From: Massilia terrae
GTDB taxonomy: Bacteria; Pseudomonadota; Gammaproteobacteria; Burkholderiales; Burkholderiaceae_D
Assembly: GCF_024753145.1 (NCBI RefSeq)
Contig: NZ_JANUGU010000012.1
Coordinates: forward strand, 1-64,000
Reading direction: 5' to 3'
Length of the DNA: 64,000 nucleotides
The notes under the pieces are model-generated. The model was given only the letters and a program-made list of their open reading frames with translations. It had not been told where the DNA came from and made no database searches. Shown in pieces: positions 49,682 through 57,178 of this stretch; within the stretch, counting starts at the first letter, position 1, and every line of letters begins with the position of its first letter. Made by a program: the position numbers and the translations under genes.

Positions 49682-52131
49682 TGAAAAAGGCGGCGTGGGC
49701 TGGCCTCCTGCTGGCGCTGGCCGCGCTGCCGGCCAGCGCCGCGCTGCGCACCGTCGGTGCGGTCGTGCAGGCACGGAGCACCGGCGACGGGCTGGACTTG
49801 CGCCTGTCCAGCGGCGCATCGGTGCACATCGGCTTCGCCACCCCGGACGTGGTGCGCGTGCGGATGAGCCCCACCGGCAAGTTCACGCCGGACGCTTCCT
49901 ACGCAATCGTTGGCACACCGCCCCGCGCCCGGGCCGTGTCGACGCACAAGGGCGGCGCGGTCGAACTGCGCTCCGACACCGGCACCCGCGTGGTGATCCG
50001 CAAGTCGCCCGAGCTGGCGATCTCGGTGTACGACCGCGGCGGCCAGCTGGTCGTTGCCGACGATGCGGCGCGTCCGATGGCCTTCAATCCGCAGGACGGC
50101 GCGATCGAAACCTCGATGCACCGGGATGACTTCGAGCTGTACTACGGCTTCGGCGAAAAGACGCTGCCGATCTCGCGCCACCAGCAAAGCATGGTGATGT
50201 GGAATTCCGACGTGGCCGACTATCCTGCCGGCCACGATCCTTCCTACCAGTCGATCCCTTTCTTCATCGCCCTGCATGAGGGGAAGAGCTACGGCCTGTT
50301 CTTCAACAATACCTGGCGCAGCTGGTTCGACATGGGCAAGACCGACACGTCGCGCTACAGCTTCGGCGCCAACGGGGGCGAGCTGGATTACTACGTGTTC
50401 ACCGGCGGCGCCGAGCGCACGCCCGCCAGCGTGGTGCGCGACTACACGGCGCTGACCGGGCGCGGCGCCTTGCCGCCGCTGTGGGCGCTGGGCTACCAGC
50501 AATCGCGCTGGTCCTACATGACGCAGGAGAAGGTGCTGGACGTCGCGGCCGAGTTCCGCAAGCGCCAGATCCCGGCCGATGTCATCTACCTCGACATCGA
50601 CCACATGGACGGCTTCCGCGTGTTCACCTGGAACCCGAAGACCTTCCCGGAACCGAAGAAGATGCTGGACCAGCTGCACGGCGATGGCTTCCACGCCGTC
50701 ACCATCGTCGACCCGGGCGTCAAGCTGGACGACAAGTACGCGATCTACCGCAGCGGCCGCGAGCAGGGCATCTACGTGCGCAACGCCGACGACAGCGAGC
50801 TGCACGCCAAGGTGTGGCCCGGCATCTGCGCCTTCCCGGACTTCACCCTGCCGGCTGCCCGCGCGTGGTTCGGCAGTCTCTACCAGGCACCGCTGGACGT
50901 CGGCGTGGACGGCTTCTGGAACGACATGGACGAGCCGGGCGTGTTCTCGCCGGATGATTTCACGGGGCCTGAAATCAGCGTCGGCCCGCAGCGCACCTTC
51001 CCGCGCGATGCGAAGCACGCGGGCGACGGCATGCCGGGCACGCATGCGCAATACCACAATGTCTATGGCATGCAGATGGCGCGCGCCAGCTTCGAGGGCT
51101 TGCGCCAGCTGCGTCCGGAACAGCGCCCGCTGGTGCTGACACGCGCCGGTTTCGCCGGCATCCAGCGCTACGCGGCGGTCTGGACCGGCGACAACTCGCC
51201 GACCTGGACCCACCTGGCGCTGACCATCCCGATGCTGACCAACCTTTCGGTGTCGGGCGTGCCCTTCGTCGGCGCCGACGTCGGCGGCTTCATGGGCAGC
51301 CCGAGCGCGGAGCTGTACACGCGCTGGCTGCAGGCGGCGGCGCTGACTCCTTACTTCCGCACGCACTCCAACGACGTTTCGGCGCCACGCGAGCCCTGGG
51401 CATTCGGCGCCGGCTTCGAAAAGATCAACCGCGCCTCGATCGAGTTGCGCTACCAGCTGCTGCCTTACCTGTACACGCTGTTCGCGGACAACGAGCGTTC
51501 CGGCCTGCCGCCGATGCGGCCTTTGTGGTTCGCCTATCCGGCCGACACCCAGGCCAGCCTGGTCGACGACCAGTACCTGGCCGGCGGCGACCTGATGGTG
51601 GCGCCGGTGGTCCACGAGGGCAAGACCAGCCGGCTCGTGTATTTCCCGAAGGGCGATGCGTGGATCGACTGGTGGGATGGCACGCGGCATGAGGGCGGCA
51701 GCTACGCCAATATGGAGGCGCCGCTGGATCGCCTGCTGCTGTTCGTCCGTGCCGGCGCCACCGTGCCCACGTCCGCGGTGGTGCAGCACACCAGTGACAT
51801 GAAGAACGCCCCGCTGACACTGGCGGTGGCCGTCGGCGCCAAGGGCGGCAGCCACGTGTTCCAGGATGCCGGCGACGGCTACGGCTACCATGACGGCGCT
51901 TCGCGCATCATCGATGTGGTCCAGGACGAACACGGCGTGCGGCTCGAAATCCCGCCGAACAGCGGCTACCAGCGCGTGGGCGCGATCGAATTCGTCGGCC
52001 TGAAGGCCGCGCCTGCGGCGGTGCGCATCGATGGCAAGGAGGTGCGCGATGCGCATTTCGACGCGTCGACGCATCGCCTGCGCGTCGTCCTGCCTGATGA
52101 GAACGTGAAGCAGCTTGTCCTGACGCCATGA
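49681..52131 (+). CDS. GH31 alpha-glucosidase, secreted (816 aa)
   Basis: A signal peptide (AGLLLALAALPASAA) is followed by an N-terminal beta domain and a TIM barrel with nucleophile Asp415 in FWNDMDEP and acid/base Asp504 in VWTGDNSP; HSNDVSAPREPWAF and a C-terminal beta domain follow. The family covers alpha-glucosidases, alpha-xylosidases and ER glucosidase II. In this locus a glucosidase-II-like role, removing alpha-1,3-glucose from glucosylated high-mannose glycans, would make sense, but ordinary maltooligosaccharide hydrolysis is equally compatible with the sequence. It is the last gene of the operon, overlapping the transporter by one base. Confidence 0.93.
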   Translation: MKKAAWAGLLLALAALPASAALRTVGAVVQARSTGDGLDLRLSSGASVHIGFATPDVVRVRMSPTGKFTPDASYAIVGTPPRARAVSTHKGGAVELRSDTGTRVVIRKSPELAISVYDRGGQLVVADDAARPMAFNPQDGAIETSMHRDDFELYYGFGEKTLPISRHQQSMVMWNSDVADYPAGHDPSYQSIPFFIALHEGKSYGLFFNNTWRSWFDMGKTDTSRYSFGANGGELDYYVFTGGAERTPASVVRDYTALTGRGALPPLWALGYQQSRWSYMTQEKVLDVAAEFRKRQIPADVIYLDIDHMDGFRVFTWNPKTFPEPKKMLDQLHGDGFHAVTIVDPGVKLDDKYAIYRSGREQGIYVRNADDSELHAKVWPGICAFPDFTLPAARAWFGSLYQAPLDVGVDGFWNDMDEPGVFSPDDFTGPEISVGPQRTFPRDAKHAGDGMPGTHAQYHNVYGMQMARASFEGLRQLRPEQRPLVLTRAGFAGIQRYAAVWTGDNSPTWTHLALTIPMLTNLSVSGVPFVGADVGGFMGSPSAELYTRWLQAAALTPYFRTHSNDVSAPREPWAFGAGFEKINRASIELRYQLLPYLYTLFADNERSGLPPMRPLWFAYPADTQASLVDDQYLAGGDLMVAPVVHEGKTSRLVYFPKGDAWIDWWDGTRHEGGSYANMEAPLDRLLLFVRAGATVPTSAVVQHTSDMKNAPLTLAVAVGAKGGSHVFQDAGDGYGYHDGASRIIDVVQDEHGVRLEIPPNSGYQRVGAIEFVGLKAAPAAVRIDGKEVRDAHFDASTHRLRVVLPDENVKQLVLTP

Positions 52132-52141
52132 GGCAGCCGAT

Positions 52142-52165
52142 AATGAGGGATGTCATCCTCATTTT
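52142..52165 (+). terminator. Weak intrinsic terminator at the end of the glycan operon
   Basis: AATGAGG (52142-52148) pairs with CCTCATT (52157-52163), followed by only two further T. It ends shortly before the ribosome-binding site of the next gene, so read-through is plausible. Confidence 0.4.
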
Positions 52166-52177
52166 CGGAGCAGTAAC

Positions 52178-52717
52178 ATGGTTTCCCTGCAAGATCAGCT
52201 GTTGAAGGCGGGCCTGATCGACAAGAAAAAGGCCAAGGTCGCCAACCAGGAAAAGAGTAAGCAGCAGAAGGTCGAGCGCCGCACCGGCGTGCAAAGCGTG
52301 GACGTGTCGCGCCAGGCGGTGCTCGACGCCCAGCGCCAACGGGCCGAACGGGCGCGCGAACTGAATGCGCAGCGCGACGCGGCCGCGGCGCAGAAGGCGG
52401 TCGCGGCCCAGATCGCGCAGATGATCCAGCAGAACCGCCAGTCCAAGGGCAACAACGCGGACACGGCTTACAACTTCACCTTCGGCAGCAGTATCGAGCG
52501 CATATACGTGTCGGCGCAGGTGCGCGACCACCTGGCGGCCGGGCGGCTGGTGATCGTCGAGAAGGACGGCGGTTTCGAGCTGGTGCCGCGCGTGATCGCC
52601 GACAAGATCGCCGAGCGCGCGCCGGAGCGCGTGGTGCGGATCAGCAAGGCCAGCACCGAGGTCGACGCCGACGATCCTTACGCCGACTTCAAGATTCCGG
52701 ACGACTTCAGCTGGTAA
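52178..52717 (+). CDS. DUF2058 (YaiL-like) nucleic-acid-associated protein (179 aa)
   Basis: MVSLQDQLLKAGLIDKKKAKVANQEKSKQQK followed by a long charged coiled coil (about 40-90) and a C-terminal domain (YNFTFGSSIERIYVSAQVRDHLAAGRLVIVEKDGGFELVPRVIADKIAER) matches DUF2058/YaiL. The family is conserved in beta- and gammaproteobacteria. The function is not established; the basic N-terminus suggests RNA or ribosome contact. CGGAG lies nine bases before the ATG. Confidence 0.88.
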   Translation: MVSLQDQLLKAGLIDKKKAKVANQEKSKQQKVERRTGVQSVDVSRQAVLDAQRQRAERARELNAQRDAAAAQKAVAAQIAQMIQQNRQSKGNNADTAYNFTFGSSIERIYVSAQVRDHLAAGRLVIVEKDGGFELVPRVIADKIAERAPERVVRISKASTEVDADDPYADFKIPDDFSW

Positions 52718-52741
52718 CTTTTTGCCGGCGCCGTGGCCTGG

Positions 52742-53086
52742 TCAGGATTTCTTGACGAATTCCGTCTTCAGGCTCATCGCGCCGAAACCGTCGATCTTGC
52801 AGTCGATGTCGTGGTCGCTGTCGACCAGGCGGATGTTCTTGACCTTGGTGCCCTGCTTGACCACGCCGCCACCGCCCTTGAGCTTGAGGTCCTTGATCAC
52901 GGTGACGGTGTCGCCGTCCTGCAGGACATTGCCGGCGGAATCGCGGTAGACGCGGGCCGCTTCGGGCGCCGCTTCGGCGGCCTGCACCGGCCACTCATGG
53001 GCGCACTCGGGGCAGACGTAGTTGCCCATGCCGTCCTCGTAGGTCAGCTGGGAAGCGCATTGGGGGCAGGGTGGGAAGGTGGACAT
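52742..53086 (-). CDS. yjdM: YjdM/PhnA-family zinc-ribbon protein (114 aa)
   Basis: An N-terminal zinc ribbon ([28 protein letters not shown], two CxxC pairs) is followed by the KOW-like barrel [40 protein letters not shown] and a conserved end, [22 protein letters not shown]. Length and sequence match Escherichia coli YjdM, formerly PhnA, which despite its old name is not proven to be a phosphonoacetate hydrolase. GGAG precedes the ATG. It converges with the DUF2058 gene across a 24-base gap. Confidence 0.92.
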   Translation of the reverse strand: MSTFPPCPQCASQLTYEDGMGNYVCPECAHEWPVQAAEAAPEAARVYRDSAGNVLQDGDTVTVIKDLKLKGGGGVVKQGTKVKNIRLVDSDHDIDCKIDGFGAMSLKTEFVKKS

Positions 53087-53307
53087 GGTGGACTCCGCGG
53101 GATGAATGAATGCCAGCCCTTGCGGGCCGGGCGCATATTATAGCCTTCGTCCCCGCTGGGCCCGGCCGTCCCGCATCGTGTTCCCAGCCGAGTTCGGCGA
53201 TTCACCTTGCGCCTGCTGCGCGTCACGCGGTCGCCAATGGGTGTAGATTAAGCGGATGCTTGCAGTGGTTCGCCTTTCCAGCCGCAGGCATGAGGAGCAA
53301 GAATTCC

Positions 53308-53586
53308 ATGAATTCCCTGTCCGACAACACATTTCGCGGATTGCCCCTGACCCCGGAGCAGGTCAGGGAAGTCGAGCATTACATCCATACGCGCATCCGT
53401 TCCGGCCTGCCGTGGGACACGCCGGAGCTGGCAACGATGCTGGAGGATATGCTCCACCCGCCCGAAACGCTGCCAGACGACGCGACCGGACTGCTGGCCA
53501 GCATTGCCTCAGAGAGCGCGGTGGCGGCCAATGAAGAGTCGGACCGGACCGACCTGCTCAAGTCGGAACGTGACAGCAACCACTGA
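53308..53586 (+). CDS. Small hypothetical protein (92 aa)
   Basis: The family is not recognised. The N-terminal half is helical and well structured in appearance (PLTPEQVREVEHYIHTRIRSGLPWDTPELATMLEDML); the rest is acidic and probably flexible. GAGGAG is 12 bases before this ATG, which is long; an alternative ATG at 53290 would add MRSKNS. It converges with the diguanylate cyclase gene seven bases away. No enzymatic motif. Confidence 0.6.
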   Translation: MNSLSDNTFRGLPLTPEQVREVEHYIHTRIRSGLPWDTPELATMLEDMLHPPETLPDDATGLLASIASESAVAANEESDRTDLLKSERDSNH

Positions 53587-53592
53587 GTGGGC

Positions 53593-54645
53593 TCAATGCA
53601 AGGTGCGCTGCTTGTGCGCATACATCCGGGCGTCGGCAGCCTGGATGTAATCGTGCAGGGTCATCCCATTGGTGGGATCGCACTGCACAATTCCGATACT
53701 GAGCGACACCTTGAAGCCGCGTCCATTCGCCAGATTAAACGCGTGCAGCTTGCGCTTGATTCGTTCGACGACTATCTCCGGTTTCTCATCGCCCAGCGTA
53801 AACGCCGCGAACTCGTCGCCTCCCAGCCGAGCCACGACATCGACATTGCGAAACGACGCGCGCAAGATCGCGGCCGTGTCGCAAATCAGCTGATCGCCCG
53901 CCTTATGGCCAATCGTGTCGTTAATGCGCTTGAGTCCGTCGATGTCGACGAAAATCACGGCGCTGACGGCGTGCTGGCGCTGCGCTACCTTGAACGCTTG
54001 CTCGGCCTCGACAAAAAAGCCCCGGCGGTTGCGCAGACCGGTCATGCCGTCCGTCAGAGACAGCTCGCGGATCTCGTGTTCGACGTCGTCGCGACGTGCA
54101 AGCTCCGCGGCATGGGCGTGCGCGCTGTCCGTCATCTGTTCCGATTGCTGCGACACTTGCTGCTCCAGCGATACGCGCGCATGGAGCTTGCCCAGGGCCG
54201 CGGCCGCAAGTTCCGCCACCGTGGTGAGCAGCCGCTGCCGCACCTTGATGTTGAGCGGGTGGCTGTCGCGGTCCCATTTCACCAGTAGTATCGTCATCGG
54301 CTGGCGTGGCGGTACGCCGGCCGCCAATATCGTTTCGGCGCGCGCCTGGGCCGCTTGCCAGCCGGCGCCATTGCCGGCGCCCTTCAGGTGGCTCAGGCCG
54401 GCCAGATACAGCGGGTTGCCGGCGTCGGACCATTGCGCGTGCCCGTCATGGTCAAAACTGTGGACGTATTCCGTGTCGTTGGCGTGGACAACCAGCAGTG
54501 CATGGTCCATGTGCATGAGGTTGACCAAGGCCTTGCCCACCAGTTCGAGGGCGACAAATGAATCGTTGGTCTGGAGCAGCTCACACGATAGCGTCAGGAG
54601 TGAGTGCGTCCGGGCCAGTTCGTTCGCCAAATCGTGTTTGTTCAT
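53593..54645 (-). CDS. Diguanylate cyclase with N-terminal sensory region (350 aa)
   Basis: About 165 residues of a GAF-like sensory region (LVVHANDTEYVHSFDHDGHAQW) are followed by a coiled coil (about 150-205) and a complete GGDEF domain: LTDGMTGLRNRRGFF, FVDIDGLKRINDTIGHKAGD and GGDEF at 275-279. The RNVD at 266-269, exactly five residues ahead of GGDEF, is an intact I-site, so product inhibition by c-di-GMP is expected. Soluble. The start MNKHDLA is chosen by domain boundary; only a weak AGAAG site precedes it. Confidence 0.9.
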   Translation of the reverse strand: MNKHDLANELARTHSLLTLSCELLQTNDSFVALELVGKALVNLMHMDHALLVVHANDTEYVHSFDHDGHAQWSDAGNPLYLAGLSHLKGAGNGAGWQAAQARAETILAAGVPPRQPMTILLVKWDRDSHPLNIKVRQRLLTTVAELAAAALGKLHARVSLEQQVSQQSEQMTDSAHAHAAELARRDDVEHEIRELSLTDGMTGLRNRRGFFVEAEQAFKVAQRQHAVSAVIFVDIDGLKRINDTIGHKAGDQLICDTAAILRASFRNVDVVARLGGDEFAAFTLGDEKPEIVVERIKRKLHAFNLANGRGFKVSLSIGIVQCDPTNGMTLHDYIQAADARMYAHKQRTLH

Positions 54646-54796
54646 CGCTGTTGCTTCTTGAGTGTGGCCGGCGGCCGCGTTGAGCGCGTGCAAGATGAAG
54701 CGGACGCCTCGGGAGACGAGCTACGATGATGCGCTCCGGCTCCTTGCAACGCAAGCGGGTCCGGACGTAGCGGCTTGGCGTGAGTCGCACATAGGG

Positions 54797-54825
54797 TGGA
54801 CAATCCGCTGATACGCTAGTATGGT
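54797..54825 (+). promoter_or_regulatory. Possible sigma-70 promoter for the 79-aa gene
   Basis: TGGACA (54797-54802) and TATGGT (54820-54825) lie 17 bases apart, 50 bases ahead of the start codon. Confidence 0.4.
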
Positions 54826-54874
54826 CGTAAGACGATGTTTCCCGTCGCCGGGCTGTGGAAAGGACGGTGTGCTG

Positions 54875-55114
54875 ATGCGCGAACGCCAGATGGGATTTGA
54901 TGAAGAGACGGCAAAGGCGGTTGCGCGCGGCTTGAATATCCTCGCGGTTCGCGGTGCGAGCGTGGCGAAGCGCTACATGGAATTCAAGCATGTGCCGGCC
55001 GACGTCATTGCTCGCGTTGTTGCTGATCCGGCGCGCCGGCGCCGGATCAGCGCCGAGCAATCCGTGTCGGAGGCGATCACGCCGTCCAAGCCAACGCCAA
55101 CGGAAGATGAATAA
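54875..55114 (+). CDS. Small hypothetical protein (79 aa)
   Basis: No named family. MRERQMGFDEETAKAVARGLNILAVRGASVAKRYMEFKHVPADVIARVVADP is mostly helical with a regular pattern, followed by an Arg-rich patch (ARRRRISAEQSVSEAIT) and a Thr/Pro tail. AAGGA lies about 11 bases before the ATG. The residue pattern is that of a folded protein, not a frame shadow. It is cytosolic and has no operon partner. Confidence 0.6.
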   Translation: MRERQMGFDEETAKAVARGLNILAVRGASVAKRYMEFKHVPADVIARVVADPARRRRISAEQSVSEAITPSKPTPTEDE

Positions 55115-55147
55115 GATTCGCGTAGACGCCCGCCGCTCGCTGCGTGT

Positions 55148-56431
55148 TTAGTGCCCGGGGTCAGCTTCCCGCGCGTACCAATTCATCACCGGGTGAACGG
55201 TGATGCCGTGGATCAGAATGGATGCCGCCACCGCCACCAGCGTTAATGCCACGAACTGCTGTGCCAGCGCTCCGGACAAGCCGTGGTTCAACGCAAACAT
55301 CAGGTAGTAGATCGAGCCGATGCCCCGGATACCGAACCAGCCCATCACCACGCAACGGCGGGACGGGAGCGCGCTACCCGTCATGCCAAGGAACACCGAT
55401 AATGGGCGCACGGCAAAGAGACACATTGCCGTGAACCACCACAGCTCCGAAAATATCGTGATGTATCCCAGCATGGCACCGGTCAGGATGACCAGCACCA
55501 GTTCCGCCAGTTTTTCGAGTTGCTCATTGAACCCTTGTACCTCGCGTTTCATCGCGGCGCTCGCGTGATGGTGATGCACGGGTGCCGGACTTGCGGGCGG
55601 AGTGGCGGCCGCCAAATGCATGGGCTGCTCCTGGATTCGTCGCAATGCCAAGCCGGCGGTAAACACCGCGAGAAACCCGGATGTCAGGCAGAGCTGCGCG
55701 AGTCCATACGCGACCGCGACCGTACCGAGCGCGAGGAATTCGTTCAGGCCCAGCGCCTCCTGGTGCCGATTGCGCAAGAACACGACCAGCGTACCCAGCA
55801 CGGCTCCCACCATCGCTCCGATCAGCATGCCGCCGATGGTTGACCACAGCAAGTCGACGGCCCACCAGTGCCATGCCCTGGCGCCGAGATCGTGCCACCC
55901 CATCAAACCCAGGCCGAGGAGAACAAAGGGAAACGCGGAGCCATCGTTGAGCGCGCCTTCGCCTGCCAGGTTGAAGCGCGCGGGGTTGGGCGCGTGACCG
56001 GATTCGGGCTGGACACCCGAGGCCAACACGGGATCGGTCGGGGCCAATATTGCGCCCAGCAATACCGCGGTGCCAAGCGGCAGGCGCAAGCCGTACACGG
56101 CCAATGCCGTTATCAGTCCGACCGTGATGGCCATCGATACAAAGGCCAGCCGTAACGGTGCGACCCAGCGCCGGTCCAGCAGGGGCACCTCAAGCTTCAG
56201 GCCGACGGCGAATAGCGATATCAGCAGCGCCGCTTCGGCACTTAGCTCAAGCATGCCGGCGTTGTGCCAAGGATCGGGGAGGAGGAAGCCTAGCCCTGCC
56301 GGCCCGAGGACGAAGCCAAGCGCCAGGTAGATCATCGCGCCACTGAGCGGTAGCCGGGTCAGCAGCGTTCCGATCAGCATCATCGCGATCAAGGTGAGGC
56401 CGGCAAACAGCATCCAATATGACATCGACAT
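55148..56431 (-). CDS. CPA1-type cation:proton antiporter (427 aa)
   Basis: A 12-13 helix Na+(K+)/H+ exchanger: LALGFVLGPAGLGFL early, GAILAPTDPVLASGVQPE (TDP motif) and NLAGEGALNDGSAFPFVLLGLG (ND motif), the conserved pair of the antiporter active site, then RGIGSIYYLMFAL near the end. It resembles NhaP-like members. A cytosolic His cluster (PVHHHHASAAMK, about 283-294) is unusual and could bind metal or sense pH. No TrkA-type domain. Inner membrane. Confidence 0.88.
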   Translation of the reverse strand: MSMSYWMLFAGLTLIAMMLIGTLLTRLPLSGAMIYLALGFVLGPAGLGFLLPDPWHNAGMLELSAEAALLISLFAVGLKLEVPLLDRRWVAPLRLAFVSMAITVGLITALAVYGLRLPLGTAVLLGAILAPTDPVLASGVQPESGHAPNPARFNLAGEGALNDGSAFPFVLLGLGLMGWHDLGARAWHWWAVDLLWSTIGGMLIGAMVGAVLGTLVVFLRNRHQEALGLNEFLALGTVAVAYGLAQLCLTSGFLAVFTAGLALRRIQEQPMHLAAATPPASPAPVHHHHASAAMKREVQGFNEQLEKLAELVLVILTGAMLGYITIFSELWWFTAMCLFAVRPLSVFLGMTGSALPSRRCVVMGWFGIRGIGSIYYLMFALNHGLSGALAQQFVALTLVAVAASILIHGITVHPVMNWYAREADPGH

Positions 56432-56514
56432 GAGGAGCCTTCGGGTGGCGATCCACTCCGGCAGGGGGAGCGCAGGGACCTACCCAGCCGGGCGCAGGGG
56501 CTTGCCAGCTGGCA

Positions 56515-56865
56515 TTAGGATGGCGGCCGGTGCAAGCCCGGCCAGCGCGCGGCGTAATTGAGCGCATCAGCCAGCACATCGTAGCGGTAAGGGCCATAGA
56601 TGTAGCGGCCGGCCTGGCAGACAATGCCGTGTTCGGTCATCTGCTCGCGCTCTTGTTCCGTCGGGACGGGAAAGTGCGGCCAGCACAGCGGCGCGGTGGC
56701 TGCGATGGGCAAACCCGGCCTGGCGTGCTCGAGCCGGGCATAGTTGAGCGCATCCTCAATCCTGTCGTAACTGTACTGCCGAAAATGATAGGCGCGACCG
56801 TCAAACGGAATGCCGGCCCATGGCTCGCTGGTTGCCGGGTCTTCGCTCGGTGGCAAGCTTGACAT
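56515..56865 (-). CDS. Hypothetical protein with two copies of a YxF-x-YxYD-x-DALNYA motif (116 aa)
   Basis: No family recognised. An internal duplication is visible: DGRAYHFRQYSYDRIEDALNYARL (about 20-43) and QAGRYIYGPYRYDVLADALNYAAR (about 83-106). Both copies keep GR-Y, Y-YD and DALNYA, suggesting two similar small domains. GGGGAA lies eight bases before the ATG MSSLPPS. Soluble, with no signal peptide. It lies between a cation antiporter gene and tRNA-Phe. Confidence 0.65.
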   Translation of the reverse strand: MSSLPPSEDPATSEPWAGIPFDGRAYHFRQYSYDRIEDALNYARLEHARPGLPIAATAPLCWPHFPVPTEQEREQMTEHGIVCQAGRYIYGPYRYDVLADALNYAARWPGLHRPPS

Positions 56866-57043
56866 GAAATGTTCCCCAAGAATCGCCGCGCGAGTGGCGC
56901 GATGTGGACGGACCAATAGAACTTGTGAATGATCCTCCGCTTAATCCAGCGTCGACGCAAGCGAACTTTCGCGGCCTTCACAAAGACACGGCCCACAAAG
57001 CGAAACGCCAACCGCAAGGGCTGGCGCTATTACTTGGAAACTT

Positions 57044-57119
57044 TGGTGGCCCGGGGCGGAATCGAACCACCGACACAAGGATTTTCAATCCTCTGCTCTA
57101 CCAACTGAGCTACCAGGCC
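57044..57119 (-). tRNA. tRNA-Phe (anticodon GAA)
   Basis: On the minus strand the 76-base gene starts GGCCTGGTAGCTCAGTTGG and ends in an encoded CCA. The acceptor stem GGCCTGG pairs with CCGGGCC, with one T-G wobble. The anticodon arm AGGATTGAAAATCCT carries GAA, and the T arm GGTTCGATTCC is standard. Confidence 0.97.
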
Positions 57120-57178
57120 AAGACCCGGCATTATAACGGGCAATCGCGCCGCCTCCAAGTTCCGCGGCGTGCCGGGCC

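Noticed and set aside
49618-52074. 818-codon minus-strand open frame opposite GH31
   Set aside because: Same kind of GC-driven shadow; GH31 catalytic motifs are clear on the plus strand.
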